From positions 62,001 through 126,000 of the forward strand of contig JAULBX010029710.1 in assembly GCA_032358255.1 (NCBI GenBank): a stretch of 64,000 bases of DNA, in the 5' to 3' direction. Shown one piece after another: positions 51,688 through 64,000 of this stretch (the first letter of the stretch is position 1; each line of letters opens with the position of its first letter). The notes under the pieces are model-generated. The model ran no database searches and had not been told where the DNA came from. It worked only from the letters and a program-made list of their open reading frames with translations. The stretch is from Heterotrichella gracilis. Lineage: Eukaryota > Sar > Xanthophyceae > Tribonematales > Xanthonemataceae. The position numbers and the translations under genes were made by a program.

Positions 51688-54619
51688 ATGCATGCATATA
51701 CACATGCCAACCCACATGCGTGCCCACCCCGACTGGCCAGCAGCAGCGGCAGGCAAGAGGCGGGGCACACACATATGCCCACGTGGCATCGCCACACACG
51801 CCCCACCAGCCGCCCATATGCAAGCACACACGACCCGGTCACCACCTCGACAGAGCAACTGCTGGACAAGTTCTGGCAGGTAAGGGCGTGGCGTTTACTT
51901 GTGTATTCGCGCCACGACTTCTGCATGGTGCTGTTTCCTCTTGCTCTTGAGTGGTGTGTGCATGGTCCTGGCTTGACGGGTTGTGGCTTGGTTGAGGGGT
52001 GGTGTTATGTGTGTAGGCCCGGGGCGTGGTGGACGAGGGCAAGCGGAGAGTGTTGGTGGATGCGGCCAAGTCCCTGGCCTCTGGAGGTGAGGCAAGGACC
52101 ATTATTGCATTCCATGCCCCTCGGTACCCCTGGAATATGCCCCAGTGCCACCACCCTTCAATTGTGTTGCAGATACCGTGGTACTGCCTTGGCACATTAC
52201 AACAACCAATATTATATGGAGCCAGCTCAATTTAGGAGGGATCAAAAGAGAGAGGGAGAAGGTTTTGCACGATCATCCCAAAGTTGCCAGGCGTATTCCC
52301 TCCCCTCCATCCTCATGCCCGCATTCCCCCCCTTGTCCCCAGACCACGCTGAGCTGGACAGCATCCAGCAGCTGCCAGGGGTGGACGTCACGTGGAGGGG
52401 AGAGGAGGAAATGGCAAGAGTGCCGGAGGTGGGTTTGGGTTTGTACATACCATACAGAATTGCACTTCACCATATTGCAGACCCAGAGAATGGATCATCA
52501 CCGGTGCTGGGTAAATCCCATGCTTCAAGCAGCAATGGGGGAGGGCCAATCGCATCTACACCTCGAGCATGTGGCGAATGATTGGCCCTTTTTATGCCCA
52601 TCATGGTGCACTTTTTTTGATAAATAATACGCTGCAATCCATACCTCACAGGCATGAGCAAATAACTCCTCCACCGCTCACACGGCTATGTGATGCATAA
52701 TCAAGCAGAACCCACAAAAACTTCTATCAGCCCCTTAAGACTCAGGCATAGCGTCAGCCACTGATTCCTACATGAATTCATTTCCCCCACCCCCTTGGCT
52801 AGGTGCTTGAGACCTCCCGGCGCCTGGTTGCCCTCCAGAGCCTGCTGGGTGGTGTGCCCGCCTCTGACCTGGTGTGGATGCTGGTAAGGGAGCCAAGGCT
52901 GCTCACAGCTGACTATGGCCAGGTAACGCAGAGGCTGCTGGCGCTGCGGGTGGCGTGCGGGGGGGAGGAGGGGGTTGACGTGGTGGCGGTGGTGGCGGCG
53001 CAGCCCGCGCTGCTGCTGCAGGAGGGGGAGCAGCCGGGGGACGAGGTGCGCGAGCATTGTAATTGTGTTTCTGGATGATTTGTTGGATTTTGTTCATTTG
53101 TAGCAAGAGGACTGCAATATATCACATGATCCAATGATGTATAAGATTCGATGCCGTGCGCTTGATGAATTCATGCGATGCGATTGATGCTGACACGTGC
53201 ATCCTGAATTTCTGCGCAGGAGCTGCAGGAGCTTGCTGAGCATTTAGGGGCTGAACGGCATGTACCATTCGCCCTCAAACCATAACTTCAAACACAACTA
53301 ACACAATCCATCACCCAGAGCCCTCCCTTTCCCTGCAGGAGTCCTCTGTGCAGCGCCTGGCTGCCTGGCGCCACGGCCTGTCCTCAGACGCTGACCCCCA
53401 GTGGTGGCGCCGCTGCCGGGCGCTGGCCGCGTACGTGGCGGCCAAGGGGGATGCCCATGTGGGGTTCAGGGAAGGGGATGACCCTGAGATGGCAAGGTGG
53501 GTGTTGCTTTTATTACAGAGGCTAGTCAGGATATTGTTACGAAGCTGTGGGATTTCTTGCTTCGTTTGTTTTCTATGCGCTGCGGGTGCGAGTTGCTCTG
53601 CATGTCTGGCTTCTCTTTGAGAGTAGCCTATGCTTCTTAGGAACCCGGAACCATGTTGCTCAATTTTCCTGCGTCCTGTAGGTGGGCGGCCAAGCAGCGT
53701 GCGGAGCACAAGCAGGGGGCGCTGCTACCCGACAGGTGAGTGCGTGGGGACGGGGGGGGCAACTTTAAATGTATGTGGCGAGACAAGGCCATTATCGGTT
53801 GATGCATCCCTTTGGGGCCACGCATGTAATGTAATATATGGTGAGACAAGGCCCAGGCATATTTGGGTGGCGCGAGATGTTTGTGGCGTCGTGTTGGGAC
53901 AAGTGTGTTGGAACAATTGTTGAGATAACATTCAGGGTTGACTTCCTGGCAAGGTTTGGATGCAGAGGTTGCTTGGTGATCTAGGGTTAAGTAGGGTGTT
54001 TTGACCACTGGTTGCCAGGTATAGTGGTTGGCTAGATCATTCAACCCCTCGCCCCAACATCCCAGCACCTCCATTGCTTTATCCCAGGGAGGCTGCCCTG
54101 CTGGCCCTGGGGTTTGAGTTTGACGACGACACCGCGGAGTGGATGCGCTGGTTCCACCAGCTGCACAGCGATGCATCATCACAGGCAAACGGCATGGGAC
54201 TGGCATCTGGGGATGATTTTTTACTCATAAACTGGTGCGAGGAATGAACACCCTGTCCCAAAACGCTCAAGTATGTATGCCCACCACTGTGCATGGCGTG
54301 CAGCTCGTACCAGTTTAGGGTTTAGGGTTTGCAAGTAAAAGCTGCGCATGCACCCCGATGAACCCTTCCAATCTGACCATGCAAGGAAAGGAGAGAAATG
54401 TGTCATTTTACTTCCTTTCCCTACCATGGATAGTCATCTCCCACTGCACACACGCACGCACCCCCCCCTTTCCTGCACCCCCACCAACGCCACCCCCTTG
54501 CCGTGCCCAGGTGCTCTGTGCAGCGCATCGCCAGCCGCTCCCGCGTACTGTCACCACAGCGCACCAAGCTGCTTGATGGAATAGGCTTTGACTGGACGGG
54601 GGCAGATGCGCTGTCGTGA
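51688..54619 (+). CDS. Helicase-associated (HA) domain protein, stand-alone
   Basis: Nine exons (51688-51879, 52017-52086, 52343-52428, 52803-53045, 53220-53261, 53339-53496, 53682-53735, 54088-54234, 54511-54619) join in phase into about 366 residues. The N-terminal ~60 residues are His/Arg/Ser-rich and could be a targeting peptide. A helical region follows: EQLLDKFWQARGVVDEGKRR, then VLETSRRLVALQSLLGG, LVWMLVREPRLLTADYGQV and VVAVVAAQPALLLQE. These last repeats have the 'pattern of helix, P-x-LL' seen in mTERF-type helical arrays, though weakly. The C-terminal part matches the helicase-associated domain: AYVAAKGDAHVGF, MARWAAKQRAEHKQGALLPD, EAALLALGFEFDDDTAEWMRW, then a partial second copy ending RTKLLDGIGFDWTGADALS. 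HA domains are abundant in algae and thought to bind nucleic acid. No helicase core is present. TGTAA lies at 54865-54869. Confidence 0.75.
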
Positions 54620-55721
54620 TGCAGGGGGGGAGTACGCAGGGAGGCCCCAGGGAGTGGACCCATGCTTGGCTCTGGAGTGGGCCCATGCACGGCCATATGT
54701 GGGCAGTACTTTCTGTTGTGTGCACACCCTTGCTAGTGACTACACCTATAGTTCTGATATTGAACACTGCACTGTTGCTAACGCCACTGCTAGTAGCTGT
54801 CGCTGAGACCACAGTCATGATTACCCAAGTGGCTCAGCGTTGCTCACACTGTTAATGTGTGTCTTGTAACGGTATGTTTATATGAATAGTTTTTTCGCGG
54901 TGCTAGCGGTCCTTGAGGTCACGTTGTGCATGCATGCATGCCTGTGTGGGGCAGCGCGCTGCAGCATACTCACGCAACTAGCACAGAGACCGACTTCACA
55001 AGACGTGTGTATAAAATGCTCTGCGGCTAATGAGACGGGTAGCGGTGGTATATATGCAAACACCTACCACCAGGTGTCACGCTTCTGAAGCGATAACGGT
55101 GGTCCCAGATATCTCCAACCCTCCTTCCCCAGTCACTTCCGAGCTCCCCCGAACTCCCAATCGAACAACTTAAGATAAAGCAACGCCAATCTACATCCAA
55201 GTACGATGCACACGTTTATAGACGTATGCACCTTGGTGCCTGCTAGTTAAGATAGCAGTGGTATCGAGTGGTGTCCACGTCAGGACCCAGGACCAGTAAC
55301 TAGTACCGTGAGGCGAGTCAATCTCAAGGTGATGCCGCATGAACATGGCCAGTCTTGCCTAACAATACGTATACACGTCGACGAGTGTCTTGTTGTTGGG
55401 TCTCAAACTACATTTTTGGCGTCAAACACGCTGCAAAAGACATAGGATGGTGTATGACAAACGGGTTGCGGCTTAGGCATGCATGCATTTGTGCATGTGT
55501 ACCGCTTGCGGTTTCGAGGGAACCACCTATTCGCGTGCAACCGTCAAAGCGTGTTCAGGCACTTGAAATTGTAGTTGTGACGCCTGTTGCCAGCCATTTG
55601 ACGCCTGTTGCCACCACTGGTCGGCACAATGCACGACTTCGGCAGGCCAATAGCACGTCACCTATTATCTGCTTGACTAACCACGAAATCCTGCCCTTTT
55701 CACGCAGCCCGAACAGACCGA
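54620..55721. other. Intergenic upstream of the F-box gene
   Basis: 3' region of the HA-domain gene and promoter of the next. A 'gacgcctgttgcca' direct repeat occurs at about 55580-55612. No exon was recognised. Confidence 0.4.
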
Positions 55722-58048
55722 ATGGAACCAACCCGCGCAGCATGGGCCCACCTCCCATCAGATGTCTTGGGAAGGATCCAGGAGTTTGGGGGGCCACAGC
55801 GCGGTGCAGAGATGCGGTGTGTGTGCAGGCACTGGTGCACGTCAGTGAACTGCAATACCACCAGCCTCGACACGCTGGCGGGTGTTTTGATGCCCATTGA
55901 AGGCCAGAAGCAGGTCACCACTGGGTCGCACCAGCTGGTCGATACGTTCCCCCACCTGCGGTACCTCAGCGTGGCTAGGCAGTGGGCCAAGGAGGACTCA
56001 GCTGCTGCCAGCTTGGCCTCACTTTCCAGCTGCCCACGCCTCAGCTCGCTGTCCTTCAAGCACCTGGGATCACTGCAAGGCCTGGAGCCTGTATGGCGCC
56101 TGACGCAGCTCACAGCGCTGCGCCTGTCGGGCTGTTTTCGCACCCCAAGCGCTGCACTCGATGCACAAGGGGGGGTCACCAGGCTCGACCTACACGGGCT
56201 GTCCACCTTGTCGCACCTGGTGGAGTTTGAGCTGGAGGTTCAGAAGGGTTCCTCCATTTTCAGCGCTGACGTGTCCCCCTTGGCCGCCCTCACCCGCCTC
56301 ACCTCCTTGACCCTCGCCAGGGTTCAGCTCATACACCAGCTCAGCAACACGCACCAGCTGTCCGCCCTCACCAACCTCCTCACCCTACGCATGCCGGGTA
56401 CCGCCACCACCACGCCCACCTTCCTCCCGCACCTCACCGCCCTCAGGCACCTCCACGCCCCACGAGTGGCGCCGGGCAACCCGCACCCCAACTCTACAGC
56501 AGGGGCCCTGGTGCCACTCCTACCTACACTCATGTGCCTCACTCACCTTGCCTTCCAGGCGGCAAGGTTAGCCCCCCACCACACAGCAGTTCTTGCCACG
56601 CTTTCCCACCTCTGCGCGCTCATCGTCCCCTCAGCAGCCTTGGAAACATCTGCCCTCATCAACCTCCTCCAGAGCCTCCCGGACCTGGCCAGCCTTGATG
56701 TAGGGTGGAGCTCAGTCACTCCAGACACACCGGTGGCTGCCGCAGCGACATCCCTCGCCCGCCTCAACTGCGCCATGAAGGATGCAGGCAGTGTCGCTGA
56801 CCTGCCACGCCTCAGCCGCCTCCAGCACCTGCGGCTGGTGGATTTCAGCCCAGCATCCACCGGTGTGCCGCCACTTGGCAAGCTGTCGTCGCTGTGCAGC
56901 CTGGGGATGGTCCTGGAGCGGCCCAGCAGCGCTGCGGATGATGTGGTCTGCCAGCTGGCGGCCTGTGGCGCGCTTGAGTCCCTCTCCCTGTGGTTCACGC
57001 ACCCTAAGGGCACGCCGGACCATGGCCAGCGTGCGACGCTTGGCGCCATCACCCGCCACCTCACATGCCTCACATACCTGGCGCTGACGTGGCACCTGGA
57101 CGAGGGACATGCGCGCCACTGGGCGAGCCCACTTGGCGCCGCGGCACTGCGCCAGCTGTCCGCCATGCAGCGCCTGCGGCAGCTGCATGTGGATAAGGAG
57201 CTCCTGCTGGCGCCCGCACTGGCACCCACCCTCCAGTGCCTGCCCAGCCTCACCGCGCTCCACTTTGTTGGGCCTGCGCATGACTTCACCAATCCCAAGG
57301 CCATGAGCTGCGCGGCAGGCAGCCTCTCATGCCTCACACAGGTGGGATTGCTAATAATTATGTGAAATGCAAGCTCGCAGGTTAATGTTCATGGTACTTG
57401 AGTGAATTCTGCCTGATTGATCTGCTATCTCGTGACCACACTCAAGCATGTGTGATTTTGGCATAGGGTTCAATGCACAGCAAACACACCCTTGAACTAT
57501 GTATCTTTTTGTTGCAGCTGCCTTGGCACCGGATAGCATGCATTGTTATGTTAGATAATTCCCCTGTTCCTCCTATGGGTTTAGGTGTACATGCGCGCCA
57601 GCATACCCTGGTCCAGTCTTATTAGCAGTCACTGAGTCACCTCATATCCTCAGCTATAGACGCAGATCTGTCCTGGCGGGCATATTAACGAAATTGTTGA
57701 TATTGATTAAAGTTTCCCCCTCCTTCCCAGTTGCACAGCCTCACCCTCCCACAGAGCCGCACCCACCGCCGCTGGCTGGAGGAGCACAGCCTGGTTAACC
57801 TGAGCACCCTGAAGGGGTTGACGCACCTTGGACTGCCTGACTGCGGCCACGTGGAGGAGGCGGGGTGGCGCGCGCTGGGAGAGGCGTTGGTGAGCCTGCG
57901 GGAGGTGTGTGTGGGCCTGGCGGTGGATGAGTATGTGCGGGTGGCTGGGCTACTGGGGGAGGGCACAGGGCTGGGGGTGGTGGTGCGTGCGCATTCTGTG
58001 TACAACTCCCCCCAGGGGCCATCGTGCCACGCTGATGGCGCAGAGTGA
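55722..58048 (+). CDS. F-box/leucine-rich repeat protein
   Basis: Two exons, 55722-57341 and 57731-58048, give 645 residues; the first exon is unusually long for this window. Residues about 7-45 fit an F-box (AWAHLPSDVLGRIQEFGG, then MRCVCRHWCTSVN), which would dock to Skp1 in an SCF ubiquitin ligase. The rest is a chain of leucine-rich repeats, e.g. LTQLTALRLSGC, LTRLTSLTLARVQL, LCALIVPSAAL, LASLDVGWSSV, LQHLRLVDF, LTYLALTW and, after the intron, LTHLGLPDCGHVEEAGW. LRRs of this type usually bind the substrate. The target is unknown. The ATG at 55722 is the first in frame before the F-box. Confidence 0.85.
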
Positions 58049-59385
58049 ATGCGAGTAAGGTAGTCCAGCAGCAATATGTTCTAGGCTGGTGGCTAGTACA
58101 CTATATAGTAGTGGTGCGCCACGTTGGCTGGGGGGGGCAGTGCAGAAGATGTTCAATAGTATGTTGCTCAGGATGTGTGCCACTGGCAACAGCAGTCCTT
58201 TTTTTAATTTTCCGGCACGGCGTGCACGGCCATGCACAGCCGCATGCATCTTTATTCATATGTTTAACGCCCCATGAGTGTGCGGCATTGATTTTCACCG
58301 ACTAACAGCCTGAGAGATTCATTATTGGCAGCTGTAGACAGCTGTGGCAAGATTCATATTGATACGAATTTTGATTACTGGCTGAGAATTATGTGCTTTG
58401 ATCATATATTATGGTACTGAAGACGAAGTGGGTGACGTAGCTGAAGACTATTTAGTATGCAACGTGTTGCATGATGAAGCAGCACCATGCATAATGCATG
58501 CAAATCCTTTGTGGAGGAGATAGTCAGATATTATAATTGGGCATGCCGCGTATGTTGGCAACCCTAAGGGACGCCTTCAAATCCTGAAAGTATAGTATAT
58601 ATAGGGAATAGTTTTGCAAGTATTGCCAGCTTTGAATCACGCAGAATATGTCACATGATGCACGGGTGTATGGCTCCCCCGGGGCCCTTAGGCTATGGCC
58701 CTGTTGTGCATGTTGTGCCTCAGGCTGGCTGTCACCTTTGGGCGGTTTCTTTCTTTCTTCCTATATGGCAGATATTATATCAAGGCCCATCGCTGGGTGA
58801 TCTAGACTTGATGGATGTATTACTAGACATTAATAATATCTGAACATTCAAACGTATGGGTATGGAACTTGGTGAGATATTTTTCTCGGTAGCACCTTTT
58901 CTTACTTTCAAAGTGAGACACATATACATGTGTGCCAAAACCGTTGCAATGCAACGATTTTGACACATGCATGCATAGTTAACCATGCGCTCCAAGGACC
59001 GTAGTTGCATCCTGTAGGGCAATAGGATAATCATTATGAAAGACGTGTTAGTTTACATTTTGGCCTGTGGGATAGCCATAAAGTTGTACGCCGTTAAATC
59101 AAACTAACATGGTTGACCCCCCCGTGTCACGCGGGATTTACACGCATACTTTAATGCAACATAAATCACATGCACACTATTGTGCAAATGGCACCGCACA
59201 TGTGCAGAGTACACAACGCCATGACACTCATGATGGCCTGCCCGCAGCAACAGGGCCCGGACAAAAGATGCATGCTTCAATTTGAAATACCTTGTACGCT
59301 CAAGTGAAGGCAGGCCTTGACATATGTGTGTATGTCCTCACGACACTACAGCAACAAGGACCAATTAGGTCACCCCCATAACATA
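58049..59385. other. Intergenic, convergent ends
   Basis: Moderately AT-rich space between the F-box gene (+) and HMCES (-), with several short ATGCATGC-type palindromes (for example near 58500 and 58970). No exon was recognised. Confidence 0.4.
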
Positions 59386-62119
59386 TTACCCTCCCTGGCG
59401 TTTGAAGTATGCCAGCATTGTGCCCTGAGGGCTGGCACCCTTACCCCCCCCACCTTGCTTCACCCTCTTACCGCCGCCCTGGCCACCGCCGCTGGGTGCA
59501 TCCCCTCCTGCTCGCTTCTTATTCCCCCCACGAGGCTTGCCACTGCCTGCCTCCCCTGCTGACCCCCCTGCAACAGCTGCTGATAATGTAGGGGGTTGAG
59601 GCTGGGGAGTGGCCACTTTTTCATCTGTGTTGGGGGTCACGTCTGGCCCCAGTTTGCAACAACTGTCCTGCACTGGGGACGCCACCTGCTCCTCCTTGAC
59701 CTCCTCGATTTCTTCTTCATGCACTTTCCCCCCAGCTGCGGGTAGCTCCTCTGCTGCCTCCTGCTGTGTCCTACCCTCGCAAGCTACATCCTCCTTCCCC
59801 TTGACGAATGCCACCCCCTGGCAGGAGGCGCCGGAGCCCAGGGGCTGCTTTTTGCCGAAAAAGGACGCAATGTTGGCCCTCTTGATCTCCTTTGCGCAGT
59901 CGCTCCCCTTGTACTGCGCGTGGCTCATGGCGGGTGTGACGGGGTGCCAGGCAAGGTCGGGGCCCGCGTAGGGGCTCGAAACGGCCTGCAGCTGCCTGTG
60001 CACAGGCGAGAAAAACCCTGAGCACCACCCTAGGGTACATGCCAATGGTAGAAAGTGTATGCTGGAGTGTGTTTGGCCAGAGTCGCCCGCTCATGAAGCG
60101 CATTGGGGTTGGCAGGCAATGCGCCATTTACTGCTTCCACCTCCCACCGTTTTGGAGTACCCCCTGCGCACATGGCCCCGAATGCCCAGGCTAAGGGCTT
60201 TGCATGACCCTCCAACGGTGCCCATACTGATACACTAGTGTGCAGTGAGAAATCCACCCCTGGAATGCACCACCACCATGCAGCTGGTGCAGATTGCCAT
60301 GGCAACGTTGCATGCTGCACGCACTTTTCAGTGATTGGCTGCGCTGTGTCCAGCCAGGTGCGCTCATCCTCAGGTGTGGCCAGGATGACAGGCATGCGGT
60401 CGTGGAGCCTGGGGGAGAAAGGGGGGGGAAGGGGTGAGCAGCAAGGGGAGGGGACACACATCATCATCATTCAGACTGCGCCATGGTTGGTGCCACCACT
60501 GCTGCTGGGATTTTAGTGCAATGCAATGCAGAAAAGCACCACCACCCAGTCATGGCTAAGTCGGACCTACTCGCACCAATAAAACCGCTTTCGTGTTAGG
60601 CTATTTGTCTAGACATTTTATGCTGCACGTGTTACACTCTGTATGCACTTCACAATACTCCCACAAACACACCATCCCCACATCCCACCGCACACGCACC
60701 ACTGCAGGGGCTGGCAGCTGTCTGTTGTGAGTATTGTGTATGAGGTCACCTCCTCCCCCTCCCTGCCCTGCCAGCAGTCCCACAGCCCAGCCATCTTCAC
60801 CACCCGATCGGGCCCAAGGTGGATGTAATACGGCTGCTTGGACCCACCCTCCTGCAATGGGAGGGGCATGCCACACTTCATGCTCACACTCATTGTCTGT
60901 ACATGTAGCGCACGGCACGCATGACAGAGCATCAAAAAGCCTGCTTTGAAAACCTCGATTATTTAAAACGTTGCTCTCCTTCTGAATAAACTTTAAAACA
61001 AAAATATTATATTCAATCAATTCACATAAAAAATATATATAACGGAAAAACAGTAGTACTTGACGCATCCTGCTGGACGTCATCGTTTTCAAATCCATGC
61101 GGCCCTTCCCGCTTCCCCCCCCCCAACCTTCTTCCACTCGTAGAACCCCTGCATCAGCACCACGCAGCGCCTGCGCCCCAGCAGCCGCTTGAACACGCCC
61201 TTCTCGCACACGCTCTCGCTGCGCGCGTTGAACTGCAAGAGGGGGTTTTGATGTTGAGGCAGGGGATGGTGGTCATGTTGCGCATTGGTACCTGACATCC
61301 ACAAGTGCGTGGGACACTCATGGTGATTTACTTTAGTGCACAATATTCTTGTATTTCAAACCAATTTGGTTTCTGCCCAGGCCATGTGTGCTGGCACCGC
61401 CCAATACCATCATGCCATTCGCATTGCCAACACTCGCCTAGCTCCAGCCCCAATTACCACCCCATCCCCCACCTCCCACTGCCGCCAACCCCCCCGCCTG
61501 CTTACCATCCTGTAGAAGTCCAGCTTGTCCCCGGGCTTGGTGTAGCTGGGGATGAGGCCCCACCTGCAGGGGACAGGGCAGGGGTGTTACTCACAACCTG
61601 AATGAGCCAGAGGGGAGGAATGCATGCTCTTTGAAGGGCAGCCAGTGGGGCGCATTCATTTGTGATGGCCCCTTCCTCCCTCCCATCCCATTGATGCTTG
61701 AAATACCGAGAGTTGATCTGGGCATGAAGTGCGGCAAACTCCGTGCCAAATGCACTGCCATGGGACACACACACTCCCTGGTATTCATAGGTGTGCCACA
61801 TAATGACGGTGAGGGTGAACCCTAGCAATGGTGATGCTGGACCCTAGCGATGGCGATGCTGAACCTCTGTGACTGCAGTGGTTATTGCCCTTTGCTCGTT
61901 GTATATAAAACCCTGCCTTGTACCCTAGCTTGCTTACCTCATGAGGCGCACCTCTCCCTCCCCTGACTCACCCTGCACCCACACAGGGGTGGTGTAGCCA
62001 GGCGAAACATTCTCGCTGGGCTGGAACGCAGCCAAATTCCGCTCCAAATTCTGGAGGCTGACCCCCGTGGCTGCCGCTATTTGTGCCCTAGATAGGGTGC
62101 AGCGGGCCCGCCCACACAT
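59386..62119 (-). CDS. HMCES: HMCES/SRAP-domain abasic-site crosslinking protein with PIP box
   Basis: SRAP-domain protein: it shields abasic sites in single-stranded DNA by forming a covalent crosslink through Cys2. Exons (high to low) 62119-61938, 61563-61506, 61232-61128, 60851-60700, 60408-60325 and 59995-59386 give about 396 residues, in phase. Conserved parts: MCGRARCTLSRAQIA (catalytic Cys2), WGLIPSY, NARSES, CVVLMQGFYEWKK (Glu), YTILTTDS and LHDRMPVIL (His). All known active-site residues are present. The C-terminal half is a low-complexity, acidic then Gly/Lys-rich tail. It carries RANIASFFGKK, a near PIP motif, and ends SPQGTMLAYFKRQGG with an exact Q-x-x-M-x-x-Y-F PCNA-binding box. 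The ATG at 62119 is required for Cys2 exposure after Met removal. Confidence 0.94.
61822..61866 (+). repeat. Short tandem repeat in HMCES intron
   Basis: Two copies of a roughly 24-base unit 'accctagcRatggYgatgctg', at about 61822 and 61846. The intron lies between exons 1 and 2 of HMCES. Confidence 0.7.
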
Positions 62120-63791
62120 GCTGTGTATTCAAAAGTGGGCACGAATGATGCGAGGGGTAGCGGGGAAGGGCAAAGGGTTGTCCTCGGTGTGCCGGACCCT
62201 AGCCTAGGGTTGGCCTAGGGTTTGTATGCTAATACCCCAAAAAGGCTGTGCTTGCTCCTGGTGGGGTCTTTGAGAGCATAGCCTTCTCCTGGGCAAGGGG
62301 TGGGTCACATGCAAGGCCCTGTCACCCGCCTGCGACCAAGGTAGAAACCCTAAGGAAGGGTTTTCACAAGCATGAGCAGAGTGGGTCCACGGGTCCAGGA
62401 GTGTGCCTAGCTACCACTGCCGCGCGTGAGTTATGCACCACGTTCCTCCAAGTGCAGCCTGAGGGGAAGCACCTGCAAGCATACGCAAATGGGCACTAGG
62501 CATGGATACCCAGTTAGCCCCACTAGGAGGGGCCAGGTGTGTGGGAGCAGGTGTGTGGCAGTGCGTGCAACGTGACAACGGTCGAACCACCTTGGATTGT
62601 AAACATATATTCGGCCACAGTGCCCTTTCAAAATTCAAGTTACTGTTGTTCAGTAGCTATCCCTGGATTCACCCACCTGTGGTCCCGGTCACTAGCATGG
62701 TACAGCGCTCTATATGCATGCACAGTGCAACCAAGTGCGAACGACGCGCATTTGGTCGTGTTTGAAAGTACCTCTTGGCTGGAAATATGGAATCGACTGC
62801 ACGTCTCCAGTTCTCCTTAGATCTAACTTCTCCCGGTACAGATCAAAAGCCCGCCAACACCAAGTGCATCCCGGCAAGGTTTGGGTTCGCTGCTTAACAA
62901 GACATACCTCCAGAGGTGTTCTCCAAATAACTCTTTAGCAGGTCACAAGCGCTTGCTGCGATACTTCTGGAGCTTTGAACCCTTGCCAAGTGTGGGCGTG
63001 CTTGTCTCTTGCTTTAATAGTTGTTGATCAACAATGTGCATACGACCTCGTTTACCACCGCAATTACTGACTGTTGCAGCTTGAAGCATTGCGTTGAGCA
63101 CCCAAGAGAGGAAAGCTTTTCACCCGAAAGCTTTTCAGGTGCATTCCACCGCCGATGTCCCGCCTGCCGACCGGTGGCCCAATTTCAAACGCATTGCAAA
63201 CAGCTAAAGGCGCTCAACAGGGAGGGAGGCGTATACCTATACAAGGGTTAGGGTGGGAACCCAAGGCGTGCCCCTTGGAAGTGTTGGTTGTTGGGTCTAT
63301 CTGACTACACTGGCTTGGAACACGCCCAGCATACACATGCATGCATGTAGTATTTTGCCCTCACTGACCCTGGCTCTTGTCTCTATCATTCGACTGGCAT
63401 CTATTCAAAACTTGTTTTAGTGGTATGATGTAGTAGTTCGACCTTGATAACCCGAAGGAACTCGTACCTACGGTCGACCATCGCTGATGATATCGGTGCT
63501 CGCTGCATAGCTGATTCTCGTATAGTGTTGTACTTAGTTCAGCAACAGGTCGGGTGCAAACCATAAACTTGGTTCCGCGTCAGTACTGAGTGATGCCCCC
63601 CATGGCAGTCAGCTCAGCACGCTGATAGGCACATCACCTGATTGACTAGGACCAGGCTGGGGCAGAGGCACACCCTTCCCGCTACTCTCGAGAGCCATCT
63701 ACCCTCCGTCACTACACTAACCCACCGCTACCACCACCACCTCCAGCATCAGTGTCAGCGTCAGCATCAGCGGGTGTTGCCCCCGTGGGCC
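62120..63791. other. Divergent intergenic region
   Basis: Between HMCES (-) and the last gene (+). It includes ACCCTAGCCTAGGGT at 62196-62210. No exon was recognised. Confidence 0.4.
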
Positions 63792-63919
63792 ATGGCCCCC
63801 AAGGTGAAAACCCCAGCCAAGGGTCCCGGGGCAGCGCTGGTGGGTCGCAGGGTGAGGAAGCGCTTCTGCAGGGGGTGGTTCGAGGGGACAGTGACGGAGT
63901 ATTTGGGGAAAGAGGGATG
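63792..63919 (+). CDS. First exon of a Tudor-like (plant PHD/DDT-associated) domain gene, partial
   Basis: ATG at 63792 opens a frame reading MAPKVKTPAKGPGAALVG, then RRVRKRFCRGWFEGTVTEYLGKEG, ending at the donor gtgagt after 63919. 'VGRRVRK.F..GWFEGTV..Y' is the first strand set of the small Tudor-like fold seen N-terminal to PHD fingers in plant chromatin proteins. The rest runs off the window, so the product class is an inference. Confidence 0.6.
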
Positions 63920-64000
63920 GTGAGTGGAGCGGGGATGCTGCTGTTAATCCCTAACCCCCAAACCCTAGCCTGTAATGAACAAAATACCCTAACTAACACG

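Overview
This window is eukaryotic nuclear DNA, most likely from a green alga (chlorophyte). It is GC-rich. Coding information is broken into many short exons with GT-AG introns whose acceptors are very often 'ctgcag'. The candidate polyadenylation word TGTAA follows several genes. TTTAGGG telomere-like repeats are scattered between and inside genes. The NBP35 gene has the green-lineage form of that protein, and ClpP carries a transit-peptide-like N-terminus. I saw no operons, prokaryotic genes, tRNA, rRNA or CRISPR array. All gene models were spliced by eye, with reading phase checked at most junctions. Starts and a few internal junctions remain uncertain.

Layout, left to right: (1) 0.4-6.6 kb, + strand, a tandem class-3 lipase; (2) 8.4-10.5 kb, +, a coiled-coil protein resembling RAB6-interacting golgin; (3) 12.0-15.1 kb, -, an alpha/beta-hydrolase-fold protein without the catalytic serine; (4) 16.7-19.1 kb, +, the cytosolic Fe-S scaffold NBP35; (5) 19.9-30.6 kb, -, a very large SAC3/GANP mRNA-export protein with FG repeats, holding a LINE fragment and an exon duplication; (6) 31.6-33.8 kb, +, a ClpP protease subunit; (7) 34.8-38.9 kb, +, a cytosolic HSP70 behind an excellent heat-shock-element array; (8) 40.4-41.6 kb, +, an 85-residue membrane-hairpin protein; (9) 42.8-47.2 kb, -, an ABC1/ADCK atypical kinase, possibly fused to the unknown exons at 47.5-50.4 kb; (10) 51.7-54.6 kb, +, a helicase-associated-domain protein; (11) 55.7-58.0 kb, +, an F-box/leucine-rich-repeat protein; (12) 59.4-62.1 kb, -, an HMCES/SRAP DNA-protein-crosslink protein with a C-terminal PIP box; (13) 63.8 kb to the end, +, the first exon of a Tudor-like gene.

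The genes are functionally unrelated housekeeping genes, as is usual for an algal chromosome arm. ClpP and HSP70 lie next to each other, but nothing shows that they are co-regulated. The most unusual signals are three partial duplications of exon edges (lipase, NBP35, SAC3), AT-rich islands that look foreign inside introns, the two hydrolase-fold domains with missing catalytic residues, the ABC1K fusion question, and the PIP box in HMCES.
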